Origin: Bacteroidota bacterium
GTDB taxonomy: Bacteria > Bacteroidota > Bacteroidia > Flavobacteriales > Weeksellaceae
Reading direction: 5' to 3'
Assembly: GCA_023394415.1 (NCBI GenBank)
Contig: JAEXAR010000018.1
Span: 1-35,229, forward strand
Length of the DNA stretch: 35,229 bases
This document shows, one piece after another, positions 7,411-15,557 of this stretch. Under the pieces are notes generated by a model that was not told the DNA's origin, searched no databases, and worked only from the letters and a program-made list of their open reading frames with translations. The translations under genes were made by a program, and so were the position numbers. Each line of letters opens with the position of its first letter. Within the stretch, counting starts at the first letter, position 1.

Positions 7411-7971
7411 TTTTAAAAAATTCTCTAAAATCTGTCTTCCTTTTGGAGTTAAAATACTTTCAGGGTGATATTGAACCGCGTGAACATCGAATTCCTTGTG
7501 TTTTAGGCTCATAATCATTCCAGAATCATCTACAGAGGTAATTTCTAATTCCTCTGGGAAATCATCAGGATTTACCGCCCAAGAATGATAGCGCCCAACT
7601 TCTAAAACTTCGGGTAAATTTTCTAGAATTTTGTGAGGTTTTACCTGTTTGGCTTCGGTGGCAACTCCGTGATAAATTTCAGAAAGATTGATGAGACTTC
7701 CTCCAAAAGCTTCTGCAATCGCTTGTTGACCAAGACAAACTCCGAAAATAGATTTGGTTGGAGCATATTTTTTTATCACTTCTAATAAAATTCCCGCTTC
7801 TTCGGGAATTCCAGGTCCTGGAGAAAGGATGATTTTATCATATTGATTGATGTCTTCCAAAGGAATTTCGTCATTTCTGAAGACATCTACTTTTTCGCCC
7901 AAAATTTGTTCTACAATTTGAACGAGATTGTAGGTAAAACTATCGTAATTATCGAAAACTAAAACTTTCAT
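7408..7971 (-). CDS. trpG: Anthranilate synthase component II (glutamine amidotransferase)
   Basis: This 187-residue class I glutaminase supplies ammonia to TrpE. It shows LSPGPGIPEEAG, the nucleophile Cys in FGVCLGQQAIAEAFGG, and the His-Glu pair in VQYHPESILTP. Its start overlaps the trpE stop by 4 bp, so the two subunits are probably translationally coupled. The same family can serve 4-amino-4-deoxychorismate synthase (PabA), and in some bacteria one protein does both. Confidence 0.95.
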   Translation of the reverse strand: MKVLVFDNYDSFTYNLVQIVEQILGEKVDVFRNDEIPLEDINQYDKIILSPGPGIPEEAGILLEVIKKYAPTKSIFGVCLGQQAIAEAFGGSLINLSEIYHGVATEAKQVKPHKILENLPEVLEVGRYHSWAVNPDDFPEELEITSVDDSGMIMSLKHKEFDVHAVQYHPESILTPKGRQILENFLK

Positions 7972-9401
7972 AATTTTTCTGCTTTTTTAACTGCCATTTT
8001 CAAGGCATTTAGTTTGTTATTTACTTCTTGTAACTCATTTTCTGCGGAAGATTTGGCTACAATTCCAGCGCCAGCCTGATAGAAAAGCGTGTTGTTTTTG
8101 CTCAAAAATGTTCTAATCATTATGGCTTGGTTACAGCTTCCATCAAAACCTACAAAGCCAATACAACCGCCATAATAACCGCGAGAAGTTTTTTCGTAAG
8201 CATCGATAAGTTCAAGAGCTTTATATTTAGGAGCGCCACTCAATGTTCCTTGCGGAAAAGTAGTCGCAATCATTTCATAAGGATTTGTGGTTTCTTCTAA
8301 TTCTGCGGTAACTTCCGAAACCATATGAATCACGTGAGAAAATAATTGAATTTCCTTCAATTTAGAAACCGTTACGTTTTTTCCTAATTTGCTCAAATCG
8401 TTTCTTGCTAAATCTACGAGCATTGTATGTTCTGCGTTTTCTTTTGGATCTTTTTTTAGAATTTCTACCGATTGTAAATCTTTTTCGGTGTCGCCAGTTC
8501 TGCGGAAAGTTCCTGCAATTGGGTGAATTATGGCTTTATGATTTTGAATAATCAGCTGACTTTCTGGACTTGAACCCATTAATTTGTAATCTCCATAATC
8601 AAAGAAAAATAGGTAAGGAGAAGGATTGATGTTTCGTAAAGCTCGGTAAACATTGAACTCATCACCTCTGAATTTTTGCTCAAATCTTCTACTCAAAACC
8701 AACTGGAAAACATCTCCACGGAAACAATGTTTCTTCGCCAATTCTACCAAATCTCTATATTCATCATCACTTAAATTAGAAGTTTCTTCGTCTATTTTTT
8801 CGAAAGGGTAGAGTGCAACGTCTTTATTTTGAATGATACTCTCAATTTCTGAAAGCTCAGATTTTAGTCCATCAATTTTATTTTCGATGAGGAACATTTC
8901 ATCATTAAAATGATTAATAGCAATCACATATTGATAAAATCTGTATCGTAAAATGGGTGTTTCTACTTCCTTGTTTTGAGGTTTGAATTGGATGGTTTCA
9001 AAAAACTGAACGGCATCAAAACTGGTGTAACCAAATAAACCTTGAGCCATTTTTTCAACTGGATTTTTCACCTTTTCGCAGTCAAAACTTTTAGAAAAAT
9101 TTTCTAAATATTCTGTGATGTTGAAATTTTCTGGAATTTGATGTTTTTCTGGAGCGGTTGATGGAAATTTTACTTCCATTTCCTGTAGATTTTTAATTTC
9201 TACTCCTGCAATTGCATTGATAGCGATGTAAGAAAAACTATTGTTATTTACATTGTGGTCGGCACTTTCTAGTAGAATGGTATCTCTGAATTTATCTCTG
9301 AGTTTCAGATAAACTCCCATCGCTGTATGAAGGTCTCCCATCAATGATTTGGAGGTGGTTTTTATTTTAGTTGTGGGTTGTTGGTTGTTGGTTGTCAGCA
9401 T
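7968..9401 (-). CDS. trpE: Anthranilate synthase component I
   Basis: This 477-residue chorismate-utilising enzyme makes anthranilate, the committed step of Trp synthesis. Family motifs are PSPYLFFFDYG, GSSPESQL, IAGTFRRTG, FPQGTLSGAPK, YYGGCIGFVGFDG and QAGAGIVAKS. The N-terminus MLTTNNQQPTTKIKTT is odd. Its first codons are a GACAACCAACAACC repeat that also occurs inside mnmE, so the start region has been rebuilt by repeat DNA. It is the first structural gene of the operon and is preceded by a Trp leader peptide and attenuator. Confidence 0.95.
   Translation of the reverse strand: MLTTNNQQPTTKIKTTSKSLMGDLHTAMGVYLKLRDKFRDTILLESADHNVNNNSFSYIAINAIAGVEIKNLQEMEVKFPSTAPEKHQIPENFNITEYLENFSKSFDCEKVKNPVEKMAQGLFGYTSFDAVQFFETIQFKPQNKEVETPILRYRFYQYVIAINHFNDEMFLIENKIDGLKSELSEIESIIQNKDVALYPFEKIDEETSNLSDDEYRDLVELAKKHCFRGDVFQLVLSRRFEQKFRGDEFNVYRALRNINPSPYLFFFDYGDYKLMGSSPESQLIIQNHKAIIHPIAGTFRRTGDTEKDLQSVEILKKDPKENAEHTMLVDLARNDLSKLGKNVTVSKLKEIQLFSHVIHMVSEVTAELEETTNPYEMIATTFPQGTLSGAPKYKALELIDAYEKTSRGYYGGCIGFVGFDGSCNQAIMIRTFLSKNNTLFYQAGAGIVAKSSAENELQEVNNKLNALKMAVKKAEKL
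9367..9401. repeat. CAACCAACAACC repeat forming the trpE start
   Basis: On the coding strand GACAACCAACAACCAACAAC directly follows ATGCT. The same stretch, identical over 21 bases, is found in frame in mnmE near 31884-31904. The unit matches the arms of the repeats in the trpD-trpC and trpG-trpD gaps. Confidence 0.65.
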
Positions 9402-9417
9402 AATTAAAGATTTAAAT

Positions 9418-9454
9418 AAAAAAAAGACTTCAACGGTATAATCGCTGAAGTCTT
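9418..9454 (-). terminator. trp attenuator terminator
   Basis: On the minus strand, GAAGACTTCAGCG and CGTTGAAGTCTT form a 12-bp stem (9443-9454 with 9424-9435, one G-U pair) around a 7-nt loop, followed by eight U at 9418-9425. It lies between the leader peptide and trpE, so transcription must read through it to express the operon. The competing antiterminator segment is at 9509-9518. Confidence 0.9.
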
Positions 9455-9501
9455 CTCATGAAATGAATTTTATTTTATTATAGATTCAAAGAATAGCAGT
9501 A

Positions 9502-9564
9502 TTACCTTAGACTCAGCGTAGAGTATAAGTGCCACCACCAATTTTTGCTATTATTCATTTTCAT
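9502..9564 (-). CDS. trpL: trp operon leader peptide (20 aa, three consecutive Trp)
   Basis: ATG at 9564 opens a 20-codon frame, MKMNNSKNWWWHLYSTLSLR, ending in TAA at 9502-9504. Three adjacent TGG codons (9532-9540) are highly unlikely by chance upstream of a trp operon. A second in-frame ATG is at 9558. Codons 16-19 include 9509-9518, which can pair with the 5' arm of the downstream terminator. A ribosome stalled on the Trp codons would leave that segment free and allow read-through, and a ribosome reaching the stop would mask it and allow termination. A TAAATTTG promoter box ends 5 bp before the ATG. Confidence 0.9.
   Translation of the reverse strand: MKMNNSKNWWWHLYSTLSLR
9509..9518 (-). 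promoter_or_regulatory. trp antiterminator segment (region 2)
   Basis: The minus-strand sequence CGCTGAGTCT is complementary to AGACTTCAGCG, the 5' arm of the terminator (9443-9453), over 10 bp with one bulged base. It starts 13 nt after the last Trp codon, as ribosome-mediated attenuation requires. A weak competing pairing of ACTT..ACTC with GAGT..AAGGT just upstream may act as the 1:2 hairpin. Confidence 0.8.
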
Positions 9565-9569
9565 TGGGA

Positions 9570-9577
9570 CAAATTTA
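9570..9577 (-). promoter_or_regulatory. trp promoter -7 box (TAAATTTG)
   Basis: This is an exact match to the Bacteroidota -7 consensus TAnnTTTG, just after the rplT terminator and 5 bp before the leader ATG. Transcription would start at or next to the ATG. No clear -33 TTG is seen. Confidence 0.65.
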
Positions 9578-9593
9578 TAAAAGTTTTTGAAAT

Positions 9594-9624
9594 AAAAAAA
9601 TCCTAAACAAAAAAAGTTTAGGAT
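9594..9624 (-). terminator. Rho-independent terminator after rplT copy 2
   Basis: The stem TCCTAAAC/GTTTAGGA around a T-rich loop is followed on minus by a U run. It separates the ribosomal protein operon from the trp promoter some 20 bp further on. Confidence 0.85.
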
Positions 9625-9652
9625 TTATTATTGATAACAAATTTGTTTTACA

Positions 9653-9997
9653 TTATTTTACTTGATCTACAACTGCTTTGAAAGCTTCAGGGTGATTCAT
9701 TGCTAAATCTGCTAAAACTTTTCTGTTAAGCTCTACGTTGTTCTTTTTAAGAGCTCCCATAAATTGAGAGTAAGACATTCCTTCTTGTCTTGCACCAGCG
9801 TTAATTCTGGTAATCCAAAGCGCTCTGAAGTTTCTTTTCTTCTCTTTTCTACCGCGGTAAGCATATTGCATTGCTTTATCTACGGCGTTTTTAGCAACTG
9901 TCCAAACGTTCTTTCTTCTTCCGAAATAACCTTTAGCCAGTTTCATTACTTTTTTTCTGCGAGCTCTTGAAGCTACGGCATTTACTGATCTTGGCAT
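9653..9997 (-). CDS. rplT: Ribosomal protein bL20, copy 2 (canonical locus)
   Basis: This 114-residue bL20 lies in the conserved infC-rpmI-rplT order, so it is the canonically placed copy. The protein differs from copy 1 at two positions (NAVDK). The first bases of the gene plus 47 bp upstream are almost identical to copy 1; the middle of the gene differs at about 20 sites, nearly all silent. It is probably transcribed from the TATTTTTG box upstream of rpmI, 126 bp separating the two genes. Confidence 0.97.
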   Translation of the reverse strand: MPRSVNAVASRARRKKVMKLAKGYFGRRKNVWTVAKNAVDKAMQYAYRGRKEKKRNFRALWITRINAGARQEGMSYSQFMGALKKNNVELNRKVLADLAMNHPEAFKAVVDQVK

Positions 9998-10122
9998 AAT
10001 TTAAATTGTTTTTTTTTGAATTGTGCGATGCAATATTTCAGCATTCTTTTGGGCTCCAATTCAGGGTTAAAAATTCTGAATTTGTTTTTAATTCTTATAA
10101 ACCGAATATAGATTTATAAAAA

Positions 10123-10320
10123 CTACTTAATTGCTAATTGGCGAAGAACGCTCTTTTCATCCACAGTAGCAACGTAAGAAGTTTGCGTAAGATTTCTCTT
10201 CTGCTTCGTTTCTTTTTTCGTTAAGATGTGGCTTTTGTAAGCATTTTTTCTTTTGATCTTTCCGGTTCCGGTAAGAGCAAAACGCTTTTTAGCACCTGAT
10301 TTCGTTTTTAATTTTGGCAT
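10123..10320 (-). CDS. rpmI: Ribosomal protein bL35
   Basis: This 65-residue basic protein starts MPKLKTKSGAKKRFALTGTGKIKR and matches bL35 in length and sequence. A longer frame from 10380 is open, but the ATG at 10320 gives the family N-terminus and lies downstream of the promoter box, so 10320 is chosen. It lies between infC and rplT as in most bacteria. Confidence 0.96.
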   Translation of the reverse strand: MPKLKTKSGAKKRFALTGTGKIKRKNAYKSHILTKKETKQKRNLTQTSYVATVDEKSVLRQLAIK

Positions 10321-10357
10321 TGTTCTGCTTTTTTGTTTTGTTATCAATATGAGCTTG

Positions 10358-10365
10358 CAAAAATA
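10358..10365 (-). promoter_or_regulatory. Promoter -7 box for rpmI-rplT (TATTTTTG)
   Basis: An exact TAnnTTTG match lies 37 bp before the rpmI ATG. This is the promoter that rplT copy 1 has lost. Confidence 0.55.
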
Positions 10366-10480
10366 CGAAAAAATCTTCATTCCTGCATATTAAATTCGAA
10401 AAAGAGACTTCAGAAGAAATCTCTTTTCTATTTTAAAGCATTCACTATATAATATAAAGCGAATGCATTTTTAATAAAGG

Positions 10481-11041
10481 TTATTTCGCCGGTTTCTTCG
10501 GGCTCATCATCATAATCATTCTTTTGCCTTCCAGTTTTGGGAGTTGGTCCACTTTTCCAACGTGTTCCAAATCCTGTGCAAGTTTCAGCAGAAGAATTTC
10601 TCCCTGATCCTTAAAAATGATGGAACGTCCTTTGAAAAACACATACGTTTTCAGTTTAGAACCTTCTTCCAAGAATTTTTCAGCGTGCTTTTTCTTAAAT
10701 TCATAATCGTGGTCATCGGTTTGTGGACCGAAACGGATTTCCTTCACTACCACTTTTACTTGCTTCGCTTTCAGTTCCTTTTGCTTTTTCTTTTGCTCGT
10801 AAAGGAATTTTTTATAATCCAGTACACGTGCAATGTAAGGTTCTGCTTTGTCAGAAATTACCACAAGATCCAATTCCTGTGCTTTTGCAATTTCCTGTGC
10901 TTTCGAAAGGGGATATACTCCCGGTTCTACATTATCGCCCACTAAACGGACTTCTTTTGCCCGTATTTTTTCATTAATCTGATGTGCGTCCTCTTTCTGA
11001 ATCGGACGTCTTGGGCCTCGGCTGTTAAATCTCTGTGCTAT
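10481..11041 (-). CDS. infC: Translation initiation factor IF-3, rare start codon
   Basis: IF-3 binds the 30S subunit and checks initiator tRNA and start-codon pairing. The conserved N-terminal domain (INEKIRAKEVRLVGDN) begins upstream of any ATG. The only standard-type start (GTG at 10942) would remove it. Reading upstream, the frame continues as AQRFNSRGPRRPIQKEDAHQ to an in-frame stop, and the best start is AUA at 11041, giving 186 residues. ATT codons inside this stretch are alternatives. E. coli infC uses AUU for autoregulation, so a rare start fits the family. The C-terminal domain (EIRFGPQTDDHDYEFK, GKRMIMMMSPKK) is normal. The exact start is inferred. Confidence 0.88.
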   Translation of the reverse strand: MAQRFNSRGPRRPIQKEDAHQINEKIRAKEVRLVGDNVEPGVYPLSKAQEIAKAQELDLVVISDKAEPYIARVLDYKKFLYEQKKKQKELKAKQVKVVVKEIRFGPQTDDHDYEFKKKHAEKFLEEGSKLKTYVFFKGRSIIFKDQGEILLLKLAQDLEHVGKVDQLPKLEGKRMIMMMSPKKPAK

Positions 11042-11070
11042 TGTATTATAATTTTAAGTTAATTCTTTTT

Positions 11071-11140
11071 GTTTAAGGTTTCAAGTTTAAGGTTTCAAGT
11101 TTAAGGTTTCAAGTTTTTTGAAATCGAAGATTTCAAAATT
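11071..11140. repeat. 14-bp tandem repeat (GTTTAAGGTTTCAA) upstream of infC
   Basis: Three exact copies of GTTTAAGGTTTCAA occupy 11071-11112, followed by a small hairpin around TTTGAAATCGAAGATTTCAAA. The reverse complement recurs with one change per unit at 17384-17411 before pdhC. It lies in the thrS-infC gap. Confidence 0.75.
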
Positions 11141-11219
11141 TTGTGACTTTTTCTGCAGTTGCATAATAAACTTAAAACTTTTGTGCCTTTTGTGGTTTCA
11201 AAAAAAGTTGTGTTACAAA

Positions 11220-13157
11220 TTATTCGCCAAACTTAGCTTCAAATGCAGCCGCCTTCTTGAAATAATTCACAAAATCTTCCACACTCATTGCTCCTAAATC
11301 ACCTTCACCACGCCTTCTTACGGAAACTGTTCCTGCGTTTTCTTCATTTTCACCCACGATCAGCATGAAAGGATACTTGTTGATTTCCGCATCTCTGATT
11401 TTCTTGCCGGTTTTTTCGTTCCGGTCGTCAATCAGGCCGCTAATATCGTGATTTTCCAACAATTGTGAAACTTTTTTTGCGTAATCGGCATATTTTTCTG
11501 AAATCGGGAGGATGATAAACTGATCCGGAGCCAGCCAAAGCGGAAAATCGCCGGCAGTATTCTCCAGTAATATCGCGATGAACCGCTCCATGGAACCAAA
11601 CGGCGCTCTGTGGATCATCACCGGTCTGTGCTTTTCGCCGTCGCTGCCGATATACGTAAGGTCGAAACGTTCAGGTAGATTATAATCCACCTGAATAGTA
11701 CCCAACTGCCATTTTCTGCCCAAAGCATCCTTCACCATAAAATCCAGTTTGGGACCGTAAAAAGCGGCTTCACCATATTCTACAACGGTTTTCAAACCTT
11801 TATTTGCTGCGGCTTGAATGATGGCATTTTCGGCTTTTTCCCAATTTTCATCGGAACCAATATATTTATCACGATTTTCTTGGTCGCGAAGTGATACCTG
11901 CGTTACAAAATCTTCAAATCCTAAATTTTTGAAAACGTACATCACCAAATCAATCACGCCTTCAAATTCTTTCAACAACTGATCCGGAGTACAGAATAAA
12001 TGCGCATCATCCTGCGTAAATCCACGAACTCTGGTCAATCCGTGCAATTCTCCCGATTGTTCGTAACGGTAAACAGTTCCAAATTCTGCAAAACGTTTCG
12101 GTAAATCGCGGTAAGACCATTGTCCAACCTTGTAAATTTCACAGTGGTGCGGACAATTCATCGGTTTTAGGAAAAATTCTTCGCCTTCATTCGGCGTTTT
12201 GATGGATTGAAAGGAATCTGCTCCGTATTTTTCGTAGTGTCCTGAAGTTTTGTATAATTCAATATTTCCGATGTGTGGCGACATTACAAATTCGTAACCT
12301 GCTTTTTTCTGCGCTTCGGAAAGGAAATTTTCTAATTTTTTTCTTAATGCTGTTCCTTTTGGCAACCATAAAGGTAAACCTGCACCCACTTTTTCAGAAA
12401 ATGCAAAAATCCCGAGTTCTTTTCCTAATTTTCGGTGGTCGCGGCGTTTTGCTTCTTCCAATCTTTCCAAATATTCGGTTAAATCTTTCTGTTTAGGGAA
12501 AGAAATTCCGTAAACTCTGGTCAATTGGGGATTTTTTTCATCGCCTCTCCAATAGGCTCCGGCTGCGTTTAATACTTTTACGGCTTTTACAATTCCGGTT
12601 GAAGGAATATGACCGCCACGACACAAATCTGTAAAATTGTCGTGTTTGCAGAAAGTAATTTCGCCATCATTCAAATTTGTGATAAGTTCTGTTTTGAAAG
12701 GATTGTCTGCATATTCTTTCAATGCATCGGCTTTGGAAACGGCATAAAGATCAAATGTAGAATCTTTTTTAGCGTTTTCGAGCATTTTCTTTTCGATTTT
12801 CTCGAAATCTTTTTCGCTTAAAGTTTCACCACCAAAATCTACGTCGTAATAGAATCCGTTTTCAATAGCAGGACCAATCGTTAGTTTAGCATTAGGATAA
12901 AAATCCAAAATCGCCTGAGCCAAAAGATGCGCCGAAGAATGCCAAAATGCTTTTTTGCCCAAATCATCGTTCCAGGTGAGAAGTTGCACCGTAGAATCTT
13001 CCGTAATTGGTGTGGTAACTTCTACTTGTTTACCGTTTACCATTGCGGAAATTGTGTTTCTTGCCAAACCTTCAGAAATAGATTTCGCCACGTCTAACGC
13101 AGAAACTGCTCCTTCAAATTCTCTGATGCTTCCGTCGGGAAGAGTGATTTTTAACAT
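11220..13157 (-). CDS. thrS: Threonyl-tRNA synthetase
   Basis: This 645-residue class II synthetase has a TGS domain (about 1-62), an editing domain with HSSAH (H73, H77) and CRGGH, a catalytic core with MNCPHHCEIYK (zinc Cys) and GRKWQLGTIQVDYNLPERF, and a C-terminal anticodon-binding domain (LIDDRNEKTGKKIRDAEI). It is full length. The 3' part looks more GC-rich than the 5' part, which may reflect mosaic ancestry but is only an impression. A TATTTTTG box lies 27 bp upstream. infC follows after 178 bp of repeat-bearing DNA. Confidence 0.97.
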   Translation of the reverse strand: MLKITLPDGSIREFEGAVSALDVAKSISEGLARNTISAMVNGKQVEVTTPITEDSTVQLLTWNDDLGKKAFWHSSAHLLAQAILDFYPNAKLTIGPAIENGFYYDVDFGGETLSEKDFEKIEKKMLENAKKDSTFDLYAVSKADALKEYADNPFKTELITNLNDGEITFCKHDNFTDLCRGGHIPSTGIVKAVKVLNAAGAYWRGDEKNPQLTRVYGISFPKQKDLTEYLERLEEAKRRDHRKLGKELGIFAFSEKVGAGLPLWLPKGTALRKKLENFLSEAQKKAGYEFVMSPHIGNIELYKTSGHYEKYGADSFQSIKTPNEGEEFFLKPMNCPHHCEIYKVGQWSYRDLPKRFAEFGTVYRYEQSGELHGLTRVRGFTQDDAHLFCTPDQLLKEFEGVIDLVMYVFKNLGFEDFVTQVSLRDQENRDKYIGSDENWEKAENAIIQAAANKGLKTVVEYGEAAFYGPKLDFMVKDALGRKWQLGTIQVDYNLPERFDLTYIGSDGEKHRPVMIHRAPFGSMERFIAILLENTAGDFPLWLAPDQFIILPISEKYADYAKKVSQLLENHDISGLIDDRNEKTGKKIRDAEINKYPFMLIVGENEENAGTVSVRRRGEGDLGAMSVEDFVNYFKKAAAFEAKFGE

Positions 13158-13184
13158 AGGTCTTCTTCAAAAATTTATTAGGTG

Positions 13185-13192
13185 CAAAAATA
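13185..13192 (-). promoter_or_regulatory. Promoter -7 box for thrS (TATTTTTG)
   Basis: An exact TAnnTTTG match ends 27 bp before the thrS ATG on the minus strand. Confidence 0.5.
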
Positions 13193-13251
13193 AGGATTTT
13201 TTTGCTTTTAAATATTGATTTGAAAAGACATTTTAAACTTGGATGTATACC

Positions 13252-15015
13252 TTATTTAATCAGAATAATGGCATCACCGAAGTAATAACGGTCATTATTT
13301 ATTTTTTCACGGGTAAGATTATCAAAAAGGAATTTAATATGATACTTACCAAGATCAAATTCAGTGGAGATTTCATCTACAGTAATTCTAGTATTCTGCG
13401 GTGAATATTCTGCAGTTTTCTTTTTAATGAATGGCATTAAATCAACACTTTGATTGTTATTTAATGTAACAGTTAACTTCTGATTATCGCTGTAGAGAGC
13501 ATTCTTTATCGTGATTTTATCACCATTAATATTGATGCCGTTAATAGTAGCTTCCTGAATTTTTGATATATACTTATAGCCTTCAATGTTCACAAGTACA
13601 GTTGGTGCATAAAGCTCAATACGGTTATTAGTGGAAGGTGAAGGAACTTTATACTTAAAAAAACCAAGAACATTACTATATATTTCTCTATAATTCAGTG
13701 GCGTTTCATGTTTTTTGATTTGTTTAGTTTTGTCTTGATTTAAAAAGGAATAGAGATAATTTTCTTCATACCTTTTATAGAGAAAGTTAAATTTATTTGC
13801 AATCTCTTCTGCAACTTCTAAACTTACTTCTTTGCTAAAATTAATTTTTCCATTGGCAAGCAGATTATTTTTAACGAGAATTTTTTCCAATTCGTTTTTC
13901 TGACTTTCTTTGGCAACAGAAAATGCATTAAAATAAGGGAAGATCATTGCAAATAGTCCAAAAACAAAGAGTGATACCGGAACAAATTTTATCGTGCTTT
14001 TTTTGAAAAAAATGAAATAAAAAACTACGGTTGTAAGCCAAATTGCAAGCAATAAAACGTAATATCTTGCCTCGGTATAACCATACTCCAAAATTCTTGT
14101 AAATATGGCGATGAACAACATGACCAAAAGCGGAACTAGCGAATAATAAAAGACTTTATTGAAGATTCTTACCCAAGATTTTGTGGAGTCAGCTTTAAGA
14201 GGATGAACCAATAATAGAGCTAAAATTCCAACAATAGAATAGGCAAGGATAAGATAAGAAACCCAACCTCGAGGAAGTTCCCAGTTGATTAAGATTTTAC
14301 CAAAATAAAAATATAGAATAACAACATAAATCAGCAGCAGAGGAATCAGCACAAACTGTGTAAAGAACTTAAGGATTTGAGGGTAGCTTCCGTCCTTTTC
14401 AAGTTGTGGAAGTCCCTTATCATTAAACAATAAAAAGATAAAACAACTGCCTAATATTGCCAGAAAGAAAAAAGTTTTTGGATATAAGCTGTCATTAAAA
14501 TTGAGGTCAAAAAGTTTATCAACTGCAAGAATAGCCAACATAACACCGCCCACTAAAACTCCTGTAAAAACAGCGGTTAAGAAAATATTGATAAAAAGAT
14601 TTTTGTTATACTGCCAGAAATTGAATTCGCGCCCTTCCCCAAAAAAAGCTACAAAAGACACCAATAAATGTGACAAAACATAGCTTGGAACCAAAACAAA
14701 AGCATAAACTTCAGAAAAATCCTTCTCGGAACTTGGAAGTACAAAATAGAAAATGGCTAAAATTCCCAAGCCTAAAACTTGAAGCAAAAACTCCTTGCCA
14801 ATTCTTTGTGAGAGCATTTTAGCAGCAAACATCAGCGAAATACCAAGACAGGCCGTCATTACAAATTTTACAACCAAAAACTGATTTTCTTGATGATCAA
14901 TCTCAATAGCGACCACAGAAGAAATCCCGGCAATTAGAGCCATCGTTAAAATCATTGGATAACGAAATATAATATCATCCGCTTTTCCCCATATTTCTTT
15001 TAGCTTTTCTTTCAT
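13252..15015 (-). CDS. DUF4153-type integral membrane protein
   Basis: This 587-residue protein has about ten to twelve hydrophobic segments across residues 20-365 (for example IFLTAVFTGVLVGGVMLAIL and LLLIYVVILYFYF). A soluble C-terminal part of about 200 residues is rich in beta-like sequence. The pattern matches DUF4153 proteins, whose function is unknown. It is the last gene of a minus-strand trio with a BlaI-like repressor and a PAP2 phosphatase. That context suggests an envelope-related role under BlaI control, but this is inference. Confidence 0.75.
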   Translation of the reverse strand: MKEKLKEIWGKADDIIFRYPMILTMALIAGISSVVAIEIDHQENQFLVVKFVMTACLGISLMFAAKMLSQRIGKEFLLQVLGLGILAIFYFVLPSSEKDFSEVYAFVLVPSYVLSHLLVSFVAFFGEGREFNFWQYNKNLFINIFLTAVFTGVLVGGVMLAILAVDKLFDLNFNDSLYPKTFFFLAILGSCFIFLLFNDKGLPQLEKDGSYPQILKFFTQFVLIPLLLIYVVILYFYFGKILINWELPRGWVSYLILAYSIVGILALLLVHPLKADSTKSWVRIFNKVFYYSLVPLLVMLFIAIFTRILEYGYTEARYYVLLLAIWLTTVVFYFIFFKKSTIKFVPVSLFVFGLFAMIFPYFNAFSVAKESQKNELEKILVKNNLLANGKINFSKEVSLEVAEEIANKFNFLYKRYEENYLYSFLNQDKTKQIKKHETPLNYREIYSNVLGFFKYKVPSPSTNNRIELYAPTVLVNIEGYKYISKIQEATINGININGDKITIKNALYSDNQKLTVTLNNNQSVDLMPFIKKKTAEYSPQNTRITVDEISTEFDLGKYHIKFLFDNLTREKINNDRYYFGDAIILIK

Positions 15016-15071
15016 TGAAGGTTTTTGTTTAGTTTTTATTTTAAAATCTTCGATTTTACATCGGAACCATG

Positions 15072-15554
15072 CTATTTTTTCTTTTTCTTTTTCTTTTTAT
15101 CCTTGTCTTTTTTCTTTTTATTACCGGTGAGTTCAGTAATAAAACTCGAAATTTCGCTTTCTTTTGAATCCTCTTTGGTTTCCGTAATGGGAAATTCTGC
15201 TGTTTTTATTTCAAAAAAATTATTGAGATCTGAAGGTTTCAGCAATTGTTCTGCAACCAACATTTTTAGAAGTTCTGATGCTGAATTATTATAGTAGTTT
15301 TCAAGGAAATGATTGAGCATAAATTTTTTGTAATCCTCAAAAGGAACAACGATATTATATTTAAAAATACGACCTATTTTTTCAGTAGTAAGATATTCTT
15401 TTTCAACCAATATTTTAAGATAAGTGGAAACGGTATTGTGATGTGGTTTTGGTTCAGGGTAAGCTTCCATTATGTCCTTCATAAATGGTGCGCCGAGTTT
15501 CCAGATGATCTGCATCAGATTTTCTTCTGCTGAAGTGAGCGTATTGATTTTCAT
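15072..15554 (-). CDS. BlaI/MecI/CopY-family winged-helix repressor with poly-Lys tail
   Basis: The 160-residue protein has the BlaI/MecI DNA-binding domain in its first 80 residues (LTSAEENLMQIIWKLG, PHHNTVSTYLKILVEKEYL). The region around residues 80-110 should dimerise. The C-terminus is unusual, ending in a run of lysines (KKKKDKDKKKKKKKK). BlaI-type genes normally sit beside a BlaR1/M56 sensor protease that cleaves the repressor, and none is present here. Only 3 bp separate it from the upstream PAP2 gene, so the two are in one operon. The signal that relieves repression is unknown. Confidence 0.85.
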   Translation of the reverse strand: MKINTLTSAEENLMQIIWKLGAPFMKDIMEAYPEPKPHHNTVSTYLKILVEKEYLTTEKIGRIFKYNIVVPFEDYKKFMLNHFLENYYNNSASELLKMLVAEQLLKPSDLNNFFEIKTAEFPITETKEDSKESEISSFITELTGNKKKKDKDKKKKKKKK

Positions 15555-15557
15555 AAT

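Noticed and set aside
206..9997. Simple recent tandem duplication of the rplT-trp-his segment
   Set aside because: DNA left of rplT copy 1 is a transposase tail, not a second trp leader, and the two rplT copies differ at about 20 sites. A two-source recombination fits better.
10321..10380. N-terminal extension of bL35 by 20 residues
   Set aside because: It overlaps the promoter box at 10358-10365 and precedes the highly conserved MPKLKTKSGAKKRF start.
12955..13218. Frame antisense to thrS
   Set aside because: Shadow of the TGS domain and of the promoter region; no independent support.
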